Numbered from the stretch's first letter, positions 1 through 6,222 are shown. The stretch: DNA of 8,262 nt from an uncultured Solirubrobacterales bacterium (GCA_937973575.1 CALJKH010000052.1:1-8262); one strand, 5' to 3'. Translations and numbers: made by a program. Notes: generated by a model not told the origin, from the sequence alone.

Positions 1-719
1 GGCAAGGTGCGACGATTCTCGACATTGGTGGTGAATCGACTCGCCCTGGCGCCGAACCGGTTGGAACTGAGGAGGAACTGCTTAGGGTCATCCCAGTCAT
101 CGAAGGGCTCGCAGGTGCGCTGCCAGCTGGCGTTCGAATCAGCATTGACACCACCAAGGCTGAGGTTGCCGCAGCTGCCCTTGCTGCTGGAGCAAGCATC
201 ATCAACGATGTGACTGCCTTCACTGGTGACCCGGACATGCTTGGCGTGGCTGCGGAATCGGACTGCAACATTTGCCTGATGCACATGCAGGGGGAGCCGC
301 GAACGATGCAGGCAAACCCGACCTACGGTGATGTCGTCAAGGATGTTTGTTCATACCTTCAAGTTCAGGTTGAGGGTTTGCTTGAGGCTGGCATCAACAA
401 GGAACGAATCTGGCTTGACCCAGGCATCGGCTTCGGTAAGACAGTCGCCCACAACCTCGAACTCCTCAATCGCCTAGATGAGGTTGTCGCCCTCGGCCAC
501 CCTGTTCTGCTTGGAACTTCGCGCAAGAGCTTCATTGGCAAGATCACAGGCGCGGAGGTTGAGTCAAGAATTCCCGGCAGTCTTGCGTCAATCGTGCTTG
601 GACTGGAGCGAGGTGCGACGATCTTCCGTGTGCACGACGTAGCCGAAACAGTTCAAGCCTTGGAGATTGCCTCAGCGACCCTCGCAGGCATCACTTGGGA
701 CGGGGAGGAGAGGGCATGA
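1..719 (+). CDS. folP: Dihydropteroate synthase, 5' partial
   Basis: FolP condenses 6-hydroxymethyl-7,8-dihydropterin pyrophosphate with p-aminobenzoate to give 7,8-dihydropteroate in the cytosolic folate pathway; it is the sulfonamide target. The reading frame is open from base 3 (bases 1-2 end a preceding codon) to the TGA at 717-719, giving 238 residues. About 35-40 N-terminal residues are missing compared with usual family members, so the start lies left of the window. Visible signatures in order are the pterin-site motif DIGGESTRPGA (bases 21-53), an IDTTKAEV segment, IINDVTAF, a LMHMQG segment, DPGIGFGKT (417-443), the GTSRKS loop (513-530) and the C-terminal RVHDV that closes the TIM barrel. 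All substrate-binding blocks I can check are intact. The stop codon overlaps the folB start as ATGA, implying translational coupling. An internal ATG at 210 is not the start, because conserved motifs lie upstream of it. Confidence 0.96.
   Translation, partial: QGATILDIGGESTRPGAEPVGTEEELLRVIPVIEGLAGALPAGVRISIDTTKAEVAAAALAAGASIINDVTAFTGDPDMLGVAAESDCNICLMHMQGEPRTMQANPTYGDVVKDVCSYLQVQVEGLLEAGINKERIWLDPGIGFGKTVAHNLELLNRLDEVVALGHPVLLGTSRKSFIGKITGAEVESRIPGSLASIVLGLERGATIFRVHDVAETVQALEIASATLAGITWDGEERA
702..710 (+). promoter_or_regulatory. Ribosome binding site of folB
   Basis: GGGGAGGAG lies inside the 3' end of folP, five bases before the ATG at 716. It decides the folB start: the upstream in-frame ATG at 695 lies before this site and would add seven residues (MGRGGEG) that do not resemble the family. 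Confidence 0.7.
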
Positions 720-1093
720 GCGCTGACCGCGTGACAATCGCAGTTCGTGGACTGACTCTCTTCACTCACCACGGGATAACCGATGAGGAGCAGGAGGCGG
801 GCCAGCAGCTCGTCATGGACCTGCGCTTTGAATCGGCCCAGCCGATCGGCGCAATGCATTCGGATGATGTGCTGGAGACTGTCGACTACGGGCTTGTCAG
901 CGAACGAGTCGCAGACTTTGCAACCAGCAATCGCTACCGCACGCTTGAAGCCCTGATCAGCGACATCGCTGATGTCCTGATCGCCGAATTTGGACTTGCA
1001 ATGGTTTGGATCCGCGCAACGAAGACTGTGCCGCCACTGGAGCTTGAGTTCAACGATGGTGGCGTGTCGGTCGAGCTAGAGCGAACCGTCTGA
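716..1093 (+). CDS. folB: Dihydroneopterin aldolase
   Basis: FolB converts 7,8-dihydroneopterin to 6-hydroxymethyl-7,8-dihydropterin and glycolaldehyde, the step before FolK. The product is 125 residues, normal for the family, which forms a homo-octamer of tunnel-fold subunits. By alignment in my head to the Staphylococcus aureus enzyme, the catalytic/pterin residues are present: Glu25 (HHGITDEEQEAGQ region), Tyr58 in TVDYG, Glu78 in TLEAL and Lys103 in RATKTVPPL. The loop after Lys103 reads PPLELEF rather than the common PPIPG form, a variation I have seen in actinobacterial-type sequences. The start at 716 is chosen for its strong SD and the ATGA overlap with folP. The TGA stop shares its last base with the folK ATG (TGATG), so the three folate genes are probably one transcript with coupled translation. 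Confidence 0.95.
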   Translation: MSADRVTIAVRGLTLFTHHGITDEEQEAGQQLVMDLRFESAQPIGAMHSDDVLETVDYGLVSERVADFATSNRYRTLEALISDIADVLIAEFGLAMVWIRATKTVPPLELEFNDGGVSVELERTV

Positions 1094-1599
1094 TGGCTGA
1101 GATTCGCACCGGCTACCTCGGGCTTGGCTCAAACATGGGCGACCGGAGGGGCAACATGGAAGAGGGGATCCGCCTCCTTAATGAGCGCGGAGTGAAGGTA
1201 CTTAAGTCATCCTCAGTCTGGGAAACCGAACCTGTTGGCGAGATCCTCGACCAGCCGGATTTCCTCAACGCTTGCATCGCAGTTGAGACAGACCTTGAGC
1301 CTCACGACTTGCTCGACATTGTCAAGCAGATTGAGCTTGACCTCGGCCGCGATCCAAACGGCCCCCGCCACGGCCCGCGCCCGCTCGACATTGACCTCCT
1401 GCTGCTCGGCGACCTTGTCTTCTCGTCTGAGCGTTTAGACATTCCCCACCGGGAAGTCCTTAGCCGCCGATTCGTGATGGCGCCACTGCTTGAGATTGCC
1501 CCAGGCCTAGTAGCTCCAACTGGGGAAGATGTAGAGGCAGCCTTCGCTATCCCGCGTGAGAACCAAGAGGTTCGCGTCGCGGGGCCACCGCTTAGCTAG
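1093..1599 (+). CDS. folK: 2-amino-4-hydroxy-6-hydroxymethyldihydropteridine pyrophosphokinase (HPPK)
   Basis: FolK transfers pyrophosphate from ATP to 6-hydroxymethyl-7,8-dihydropterin, supplying the FolP substrate. The 168-residue length is typical for a stand-alone HPPK. The N-terminal GLGSNMGDR (residues 10-18), the SSVWETEPVG block (40-49), QPDFLNA (54-60) and the signature RHGPRPLDIDLLL (92-104) are present. Asp99 and Asp101 correspond to the two Mg2+-binding aspartates (Asp95/Asp97 in Escherichia coli). The IPHREVLSRRFVMAPLLEIAP segment is the usual C-terminal landmark; the last ~25 residues are variable. No clear SD precedes the ATG, and the one-base overlap with the folB stop suggests termination-reinitiation. 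The gene ends three bases from the stop of a convergent gene. Confidence 0.96.
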   Translation: MAEIRTGYLGLGSNMGDRRGNMEEGIRLLNERGVKVLKSSSVWETEPVGEILDQPDFLNACIAVETDLEPHDLLDIVKQIELDLGRDPNGPRHGPRPLDIDLLLLGDLVFSSERLDIPHREVLSRRFVMAPLLEIAPGLVAPTGEDVEAAFAIPRENQEVRVAGPPLS

Positions 1600-1614
1600 C
1601 TTCTAGCCGTTAAG
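1591..1614. other. Inverted repeat across the convergent folK/GST stop codons
   Basis: GCTAG (1595-1599), loop CTT, CTAGC (1603-1607) form a perfect 5-bp stem. It is extended by CTTA (1591-1594) pairing with TAAG (1611-1614) across a three-base bulge. The folK TAG (1597-1599) and the TAG of the minus-strand gene (1603-1605) sit in opposite arms. It could act as a weak bidirectional terminator, but there is no T-run on either side and the stem is AT-rich, so this role is only an inference. Confidence 0.35.
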
Positions 1615-2361
1615 GAGTGCGGCCTTGTCGGCCGGAAGTACTGCTGGGACTGGGCCGGCAATACCGGGGAAGAGCTTGTCAGCCAGGGCGAGGCTTGGGC
1701 GGCCAGCAAGGAGAGGCTTGAAGTCGTCAAGGGCGCTGAGCAACTTGACCGACGAGAGAATCTGGAGGTCAGCAGCATTGGGGTGCTCGCCGCCAATCGT
1801 GCCCTCAGCGACATAGGCGTCAACTTGGTCCAGCATCCCCTTGAAGGAGGCAAAGTCAGCGTTGGCTACTTCGGGAGTGATGCCGTGGATCTTCTTCTCT
1901 GCCCAAACCATCTGCTTCGCTGACGCCATTGCGATTGGAAGCGGGATCGGAAGGCTGTCTGGGTCAGCAAGGGCTGTGAGGACAGTCTTTGGGTCGTTCT
2001 CAGCAACTGCCCAGAGAATCCGGCGCACCGCTGCCTGAAGAACATCGTCGCCCCATTGTTCGGCGGCCTCAACCCTGGCACGCGCGTCTGGATCTACCGG
2101 GAAGAGGCGTGGCTCCTCCGGCACAAGTTCGTCAAGGCGGCTCATGATCCGGCGTGAGCCAACAACACGCTCGCCTTCAAACACAACGCCGGGCACGGTT
2201 GGCTGGCCAAACATCACGCGTTGGACAGGCTTGTGCATGACTGGCAGGAGGTTGACCTTCTTAACCTCAAAGCCCTTCATCTCCAATGCCGTCTCAACTG
2301 CCTCACATGGGTGAGAGCCGGGAATCTGCCAGAGAGTCGCCTTCATCGTGATCGTCAGCAT
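1603..2361 (-). CDS. Glutathione S-transferase-fold protein, substrate unknown
   Basis: The 252-residue product looks like a two-domain GST-superfamily protein. Residues 7-79 form a thioredoxin-like domain: a beta strand (MKATLWQIPG), then SHPC (16-19) at the usual active-site helix position, the cis-proline motif TVPG (55-58), and GSRRI (68-72) where GSTs have the glutathione-contacting E/Q-S motif. The C-terminal helical domain carries IGGEHPNAADLQI (189-201), matching the hxGxxPxxAD capping motif. No signal peptide or membrane helix is evident, so it is probably cytosolic. Cys19 could be catalytic, as in omega/beta-type GSTs, but Ser16 is also possible. The start at 2361 has a weak AGG upstream; an ATG at 2346 (247 residues) is equally plausible, and 2412 is unlikely because it adds 17 unrelated residues. 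It is transcribed against the folate and coaX genes, so it is probably regulated separately. The reaction is not identifiable from sequence, and many Actinomycetota use mycothiol rather than glutathione. Confidence 0.8.
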   Translation of the reverse strand: MLTITMKATLWQIPGSHPCEAVETALEMKGFEVKKVNLLPVMHKPVQRVMFGQPTVPGVVFEGERVVGSRRIMSRLDELVPEEPRLFPVDPDARARVEAAEQWGDDVLQAAVRRILWAVAENDPKTVLTALADPDSLPIPLPIAMASAKQMVWAEKKIHGITPEVANADFASFKGMLDQVDAYVAEGTIGGEHPNAADLQILSSVKLLSALDDFKPLLAGRPSLALADKLFPGIAGPVPAVLPADKAALLNG

Positions 2362-2364
2362 AAT
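2359..2364 (+). promoter_or_regulatory. Possible -10 element for near-leaderless coaX
   Basis: CATAAT (5 of 6 to TATAAT) ends nine bases before the coaX ATG, which puts the predicted transcription start near A2371, about three bases before the start codon. No SD precedes the ATG and I see no good -35 at 17 +/- 1 bases. The element contains the complement of the ATG at 2361 of the divergent gene. Confidence 0.3.
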
Positions 2365-2373
2365 GGCCTGACC

Positions 2374-3138
2374 ATGCTCCTTGCAGTCGACGTCGGCAAC
2401 ACACAAACTCACTTCGGAACCTTCAACGGTGAAGAGCTAGTCGAACACTGGCGATTCGCCACAATTCCCGGAAGCACAGGGGATGAGATTGGTGCTGCTC
2501 TGCGTAACCTGCTCGAGCTGCGCGGTATGTCTTTTAGTGACGTCGACGCTTCGATCGTTTCCACGACAGTGCCTGAGCTAGGGGAGGCATGGCGTGCGGT
2601 CGGCCACGACCACTTGGGCAGCGAGCCACTGATCGTCGGCCCAGGCGTAAAGACCGGAATGAGCCTTCAGTACGACAACCCAAAGGAGATCGGCCCAGAC
2701 CGGCTCGTCAACGCTGTGGCTGCTTACGCACGGTTCGGTGACGCTTGTGTGGTTGTCGACTTCGGTACTGCGATCACCTTTGACCCAGTCTCCGCAACAG
2801 GCGAGTACCTCGGTGGAGTCATTGCCCCAGGCGTCGATATCTCTTTGAAGGCCCTCTCGGACCGAGCAGCCCGACTTCCCAATGTTGACTTGACCGAGCC
2901 GCGCGAGGTCATCGGCAAGAGCACAGTGGAAGCGATCCGCTCAGGTGTCGTCTACGGATTCGCTGGGCTTGTTGACGGAATCCTTGAGCGGCTAGAGGCT
3001 GAACTTGGCGATGACCTCGATGTAATCGCCACCGGCGGCCTTGCCCACGTGATCGTCCCCTCCTGCAAGAGAGTCAGTGAGATCGACGACATGCTGACCC
3101 TGACGGGATTGCGCCTGATTCACGAGCTCAACGCTTGA
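2374..3138 (+). CDS. coaX: Type III pantothenate kinase
   Basis: CoaX phosphorylates pantothenate with ATP, the first step of coenzyme A synthesis. It belongs to the ASKHA superfamily, acts as a cytosolic dimer and typically needs a monovalent cation. The 254-residue length fits the family. Visible motifs are the phosphate-1 loop DVGNTQTHFG (6-15), GPDR (107-110; Asp109 aligns with the conserved catalytic aspartate), the VVDFGTAITFD phosphate-2 block (127-137), GGVIAPG (147-153) and ATGGLA (219-224) near the adenosine site. The start at 2374 places DVGNT at residue 6, as usual; an in-frame ATG at 2221 would add 51 residues antisense to the neighbouring gene and is rejected. There is no SD, so translation may be leaderless. 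It is divergent from the GST-like gene with only 12 bases between the chosen starts, and is followed 21 bases later by dusB. Confidence 0.95.
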   Translation: MLLAVDVGNTQTHFGTFNGEELVEHWRFATIPGSTGDEIGAALRNLLELRGMSFSDVDASIVSTTVPELGEAWRAVGHDHLGSEPLIVGPGVKTGMSLQYDNPKEIGPDRLVNAVAAYARFGDACVVVDFGTAITFDPVSATGEYLGGVIAPGVDISLKALSDRAARLPNVDLTEPREVIGKSTVEAIRSGVVYGFAGLVDGILERLEAELGDDLDVIATGGLAHVIVPSCKRVSEIDDMLTLTGLRLIHELNA

Positions 3139-3143
3139 GGCTC

Positions 3144-3149
3144 TAACCT
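3144..3149 (+). promoter_or_regulatory. Possible -10 element for near-leaderless dusB
   Basis: TAACCT lies in the 21-base coaX-dusB gap, ten bases before the dusB ATG, predicting transcription starting around 3156-3160. The gap has no usable SD: the only GAGG, at 3137-3140, is 19 bases from the ATG. No -35 box is convincing. The last bases, CTGACCATG, are identical to those at the coaX start. Confidence 0.25.
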
Positions 3150-3159
3150 CGCTCTGACC

Positions 3160-4143
3160 ATGGCCGAACGCGACTTTCACGAACCCTTTGAGATTGGCGG
3201 CGTAGCTATCCCCAACCGGGTCTCGCTCGCCCCGCTGGCAGGCATTGGTAATTGGTTCTTCCGCCTGCAGGCCCGGCGCTTTGGAGCAGGCCTCCTTGTA
3301 TCCGAGATGGTCAGCAGCCACGCGATCAAGTACGGAAACGAGAAGACCTGCAAGGAAATGCTGCGGATTCATCCCGATGAGCACCCGATCGCAATCCAGC
3401 TGTTCGGCGAGGACCCAGACACGATGGCTCAGGCTGCTGAGGTTGTTGCCGGCACCGGCGCCGACATGATCGACTTGAACATGGGCTGCCCAGTCCCCAA
3501 GGTTGTTAAGACCGGAGCTGGCGCTGCACTGTTGCGTGACCATGACCGCGCGGTAGCTGTTGCCGCAGCGGCCGCCAAGGGATCGGGCCTTCCCGTCACA
3601 GTCAAGATCCGTCCGGGGCAGAAGCCTGGCGAGACAGACGGTGTGACCCTCGCCAAGCGCCTTCAGGACGATGCCGGCGTTGCAGGCATCGGATTCCACC
3701 CTCGCCACGCGTCGCAGCAGCACAAGGGCCTGCCTAACTACGAGCTCGCCAAGGAAGTAGTCGAGTCCTTGGATGTACCGGTCACGATTTCCGGTGGCCT
3801 CCAAGACGCGGAGACAATCCGCAGAGTGTTCGAATACACAGGTTGCGATGCAGTGATGCTCGCCCGCGGAATCATGGGGAACCCATGGCTCTTTGAGGAG
3901 GTTCTCGGCAACCGTGACGAGCCGCCGACTCCACAGGAAATCGTCACTGAGCTTGATTGGACGATGGATAAGGCCGTTGAGCACATCGGCGAAGACCGTG
4001 CAGGGCGCTACCTGAGGAAGTTTTACCCTTGGTATGTGGATCGTTTGGACGGTGGGCACGAGCTCCAAGACGCAATGCAACGCGCTGAAGGCGTTGAAGC
4101 AGCACGTGAGGCATTTCACGCTGCGGCACTAGCAACTGCCTAG
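3160..4143 (+). CDS. dusB: tRNA-dihydrouridine synthase (DusB-like)
   Basis: This FMN-dependent enzyme reduces specific uridines in the D-loop of tRNA, using NADPH. The 327-residue protein has an N-terminal TIM barrel and a C-terminal helical tRNA-binding domain, the usual Dus layout. Landmarks are LAPLAGIGNWFFR (23-35, FMN site), IAIQLFG (77-83), DLNMGCPVPKVVKTGAGAAL (105-124) with the proton-donating Cys110, VKIRPG (148-153) with Lys149, FHPRHASQQHKG (179-190, where many family members have HGRT), SGG (211-213) and ARGIMGNPWLF (235-245). The Gly-Asn in LAGIGN and the HPRH variant differ from the common GVTD and HGRT but keep the motif framework. Assignment to the DusB subgroup rests on general similarity and the neighbourhood, since B. 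subtilis also places its dus gene beside folK and lysS. The start at 3160 is the first ATG and gives a standard N-terminus. Confidence 0.9.
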   Translation: MAERDFHEPFEIGGVAIPNRVSLAPLAGIGNWFFRLQARRFGAGLLVSEMVSSHAIKYGNEKTCKEMLRIHPDEHPIAIQLFGEDPDTMAQAAEVVAGTGADMIDLNMGCPVPKVVKTGAGAALLRDHDRAVAVAAAAAKGSGLPVTVKIRPGQKPGETDGVTLAKRLQDDAGVAGIGFHPRHASQQHKGLPNYELAKEVVESLDVPVTISGGLQDAETIRRVFEYTGCDAVMLARGIMGNPWLFEEVLGNRDEPPTPQEIVTELDWTMDKAVEHIGEDRAGRYLRKFYPWYVDRLDGGHELQDAMQRAEGVEAAREAFHAAALATA

Positions 4144-4160
4144 ACAGGCCCGCTCACTGC

Positions 4161-4166
4161 TATGCT
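4161..4166 (+). promoter_or_regulatory. Possible greA -10 element
   Basis: TATGCT resembles an actinobacterial -10. TAGACA (4141-4146, 5 of 6 to TTGACA, starting at the dusB stop codon) is a possible -35, but the spacer is only 14 bases, shorter than normal. Predicted transcription start is about 4173, inside the hairpin region that follows. Co-transcription with dusB is the alternative. Confidence 0.3.
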
Positions 4167-4169
4167 GCC

Positions 4170-4194
4170 GCGTCCCCAAGGGACGCAGAGTCCC
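4170..4194 (+). promoter_or_regulatory. greA leader with two mutually exclusive hairpins
   Basis: The first hairpin pairs 4170-4176 with 4180-4186: seven perfect base pairs around a three-base loop. The second pairs GGGAC (4180-4184) with GTCCC (4190-4194) around a five-base loop. Both need GGGAC, so only one can form at a time. The second ends directly against the GGAAGG ribosome binding site. Neither is followed by a T-run, so they are not intrinsic terminators; a translational or RNA-stability role is inferred. Confidence 0.4.
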
Positions 4195-4200
4195 GGAAGG
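4195..4200 (+). promoter_or_regulatory. Ribosome binding site of greA
   Basis: GGAAGG lies seven bases before the ATG at 4208 and fixes that start. It is immediately downstream of a potential GTCCC/GGGAC stem that could restrict access to it. Confidence 0.65.
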
Positions 4201-4207
4201 CTGAATC

Positions 4208-4681
4208 ATGCCAAGAGACGTAATCCTCACCAAAGAAGGCCTTGAAAAGCTCAAGGCTGAGCTAGAGCATCTGACGATCCAACGACGTCAGGAAGTTGCC
4301 GAGCGCATTAAGGAAGCTCGCGAATTCGGTGACATCTCCGAAAACAGCGAGTACGACGACGCAAAGAACGAGCAAGCAATGCTCGAATCACGCATCGCTC
4401 AGCTTGAAGAGCGCCTCCGTAACGCGACCATCGTTGACGCCAAAAAGGGTGGCACCGGCGCTGTGCGCATCGGCTCAGTCGTCAATGTCAAGGACGTCAA
4501 GACGAACAAGCTCACAACCTTCACAATCGTTGGCTCGGCCGAGGCAGACCTTGCCGCCGGCAAGCTCTCCAACGAATCGCCTGTTGGGCAGGCCCTGATG
4601 GGCCAGAAGAAGGACGCAACAGTTGAAGTCCTTCTGCCCAACGGCAAGAAGCGCAAGCTCAAGATCACCAAGATCGGCTAG
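4208..4681 (+). CDS. greA: Transcription elongation factor GreA
   Basis: GreA enters the secondary channel of RNA polymerase and stimulates cleavage of backtracked RNA 3' ends, rescuing stalled elongation complexes. The 157-residue length is standard. Residues 1-75 form the antiparallel coiled coil, with the acidic tip GDISENSEYDDAK (41-53); Asp42 and Glu45 correspond to the essential Asp41/Glu44 of E. coli GreA, so catalytic stimulation of cleavage is expected. Residues ~85-157 are the FKBP-like C-terminal domain, with the signature SPVGQALMGQKKDATVEV. GreB is excluded as less likely, because the SPxGxALxGxK form is shared but the organism type and context favour GreA. The lysS start follows the stop by five bases, so both are probably translated from one message. 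A structured leader precedes the gene. Confidence 0.96.
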   Translation: MPRDVILTKEGLEKLKAELEHLTIQRRQEVAERIKEAREFGDISENSEYDDAKNEQAMLESRIAQLEERLRNATIVDAKKGGTGAVRIGSVVNVKDVKTNKLTTFTIVGSAEADLAAGKLSNESPVGQALMGQKKDATVEVLLPNGKKRKLKITKIG

Positions 4682-4686
4682 AGGTC

Positions 4687-6171
4687 ATGGCCGAAGGCCA
4701 GGATGAGCCAGTCGGCGAAAGCCGAGAGGAAGAGCTTGTAGCTGCACGTCGCGCTAAGGCGGATGCTTTACGCGCAGCTGGAGTTGAGCCGTTCCCTCAC
4801 TCGTTTGAGGATGTTGAGGCGATCGCCTCAGTCCTCGACACGCATGAGGCGCTGGAGAATGGTGAAGAGACTGAGTCCAAGCACCGCGTAGGCGGGCGCC
4901 TGGCAGCGCGTCGCGGGCAAGGCGGCGCAGCGTTCATGGACCTTGTTGACCGCACAGGCCGCATTCAGCTGCTCGTCCAGTCAGATCATGTTGGCGACGA
5001 AGCCTTCGCGGCTATCACCGACCTTGATCTTGGCGACCTGATCGGAGTTGACGGCACCGCAATCCGGACCCGTCGCGGGGAGCTCTCGCTCAAGGTGGAC
5101 GCGATCACGCTGCTCGCCAAGTCGCTGCGTCCGCCACCGGACAAGCACCACGGCCTGAAGGATGTTGAGACGCGCTACCGCCGCCGCGAGCTTGACCTGA
5201 TCGCATCTGAGGAATCACGGGCGCTCTTCATCACCCGTTCAAAGGTGATCTCAACAATTCGTCGCTATCTGGACGACCTCGGGTTCATCGAAGTTGAAAC
5301 ACCGGTGCTTCAGCCCCTCTACGGTGGCGCGGCAGCACGGCCATTCACCACGCATCACAACACTCTCGACAAGGAGTTCTTCCTGCGGATCGCGCCTGAG
5401 CTTTACCTCAAGCGGTTGATCGTTGGTGGACTTGAGCGTGTCTACGAACTTGGCAAGGACTTCCGTAATGAGGGAATCAGCCAGAAGCACAACCCCGAGT
5501 TCACAATGCTCGAGTGGTACGAGGCCTACTCGGACTACATGGTTATCGCTGGGCGCCTTGAGGAGATCGTGCGCGAGTGCGCACGGGCAGTTGCTTACGA
5601 GGGCGAGATTGACTTTGAATCACCTTGGCGTCGCGAGACTCTTCAGGAGTCGATCCACTCACGGTGCGGAGTTGACATTGTCGCCAACCGCGACCGTGAC
5701 TCGCTTGCAGCAGCGATGAAGGAGAAGGGGCTTGAAGTTCCGGAGACGGACACTTGGGCACAGCTCGTTGACGAACTCCTCACCAAGCACGTTGAGCCTC
5801 ACCTTCAGCAGCCAACAATTCTCTTCGACTACCCGAAGGAGCTCTCACCGTTCGCTAAGGACCACCGTTCCCAGGATGGTCTAGTTGAGCGCTTTGAGGC
5901 TTACGCCGGTGGGATGGAAATCAGCAACGCCTTCACTGAGCTCAATGACCCTGACGAGCAGCGCCGCCGGTTCGAGATGCAAAAGGCTGACGCTGACGCT
6001 GGTGACGAAGAGGCCCAGCCTTACGACGAATCCTTTATTCGCGCGCTTGAGCAGGGCATGCCGCCTACCGGTGGCATTGGGATTGGCATTGACCGCCTCG
6101 TAATGCTCCTCACGGGGAGCAAGACGATCCGCGAAGTTGTGCTGTTTCCCGCTATGCGGGACGAACAGTAA
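4687..6171 (+). CDS. lysS: Lysyl-tRNA synthetase, class II
   Basis: LysRS charges tRNA-Lys with lysine using ATP. The 494-residue product is close to the usual ~500. An acidic N-terminal extension (1-30) leads into the OB-fold anticodon-binding domain (about 68-145; VGGRLAARRGQGGAAFMDL and following strands). The class II catalytic core carries motif 1 (FIEVETPVLQP, 200-210), motif 2 (FRNEGISQKHNPEF and EWYEAY, 259-281) and motif 3 (GIGIGIDRL, 463-471). The RIAPELYLKRL (234-244) and ELND (418-421) blocks involved in ATP/lysine binding are intact. No MprF-like membrane segments are present, so this is the plain synthetase and not the LysX fusion. GAGG (4681-4684) is only two bases from the ATG, an unusually short SD spacing, so translation probably depends on ribosomes finishing greA. 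The 3' end contains an inverted repeat that stops at the termination codon. Confidence 0.97.
   Translation: MAEGQDEPVGESREEELVAARRAKADALRAAGVEPFPHSFEDVEAIASVLDTHEALENGEETESKHRVGGRLAARRGQGGAAFMDLVDRTGRIQLLVQSDHVGDEAFAAITDLDLGDLIGVDGTAIRTRRGELSLKVDAITLLAKSLRPPPDKHHGLKDVETRYRRRELDLIASEESRALFITRSKVISTIRRYLDDLGFIEVETPVLQPLYGGAAARPFTTHHNTLDKEFFLRIAPELYLKRLIVGGLERVYELGKDFRNEGISQKHNPEFTMLEWYEAYSDYMVIAGRLEEIVRECARAVAYEGEIDFESPWRRETLQESIHSRCGVDIVANRDRDSLAAAMKEKGLEVPETDTWAQLVDELLTKHVEPHLQQPTILFDYPKELSPFAKDHRSQDGLVERFEAYAGGMEISNAFTELNDPDEQRRRFEMQKADADAGDEEAQPYDESFIRALEQGMPPTGGIGIGIDRLVMLLTGSKTIREVVLFPAMRDEQ
6142..6168 (+). other. Inverted repeat ending at the lysS stop codon
   Basis: CCCGC (6148-6152), loop TAT, GCGGG (6156-6160), extended by T6147-A6161 and, after a two-base bulge (6162-6163), by CTGTT (6142-6146) with AACAG (6164-6168). 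This makes 11 pairs in total, ending immediately before the TAA at 6169. No T-run follows, so it is not a classical terminator. It lies in codons for a conserved C-terminus and may partly be coincidence; an mRNA-stabilising or processing role is possible. Confidence 0.35.
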
Positions 6172-6222
6172 TCACTAGCCCACCGAGGCGCGTAAAGAAG
6201 AGGCATGACCGGCCGTCGTTGC

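Noticed and set aside
695..715. Upstream ATG for folB
   Set aside because: It precedes the strong GGGGAGGAG site and adds a non-family peptide. The ATG at 716 overlaps the folP stop in the standard way.
2221..2373. Upstream ATG that would extend coaX by 51 residues
   Set aside because: The added sequence is antisense to the GST gene and unlike pantothenate kinases. The family starts just before DVGNT, as from 2374.
2362..2412. Upstream start for the GST gene at 2412
   Set aside because: The 17 added residues are antisense to the conserved coaX phosphate loop and precede the normal first beta strand. The ATG at 2361 or 2346 fits better.
3137..3150. GAGG-CTCTAA-CCTC inverted repeat after the coaX stop as a terminator
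   Set aside because: It has only four base pairs, a six-base loop and no T-run; too weak to call.
2992..4119. Long minus-strand open frame (375 codons) antisense to dusB and the end of coaX
   Set aside because: No recognisable motifs, and it is completely covered by well-supported genes on the + strand. Long antisense frames are expected from codon bias in GC-rich genes.
6184..6222. ClgR- or HspR-type operator before clpC
   Set aside because: Short GC-rich pieces such as CGGCCG are palindromic, but I could not find the paired half-sites of either regulator with correct spacing.
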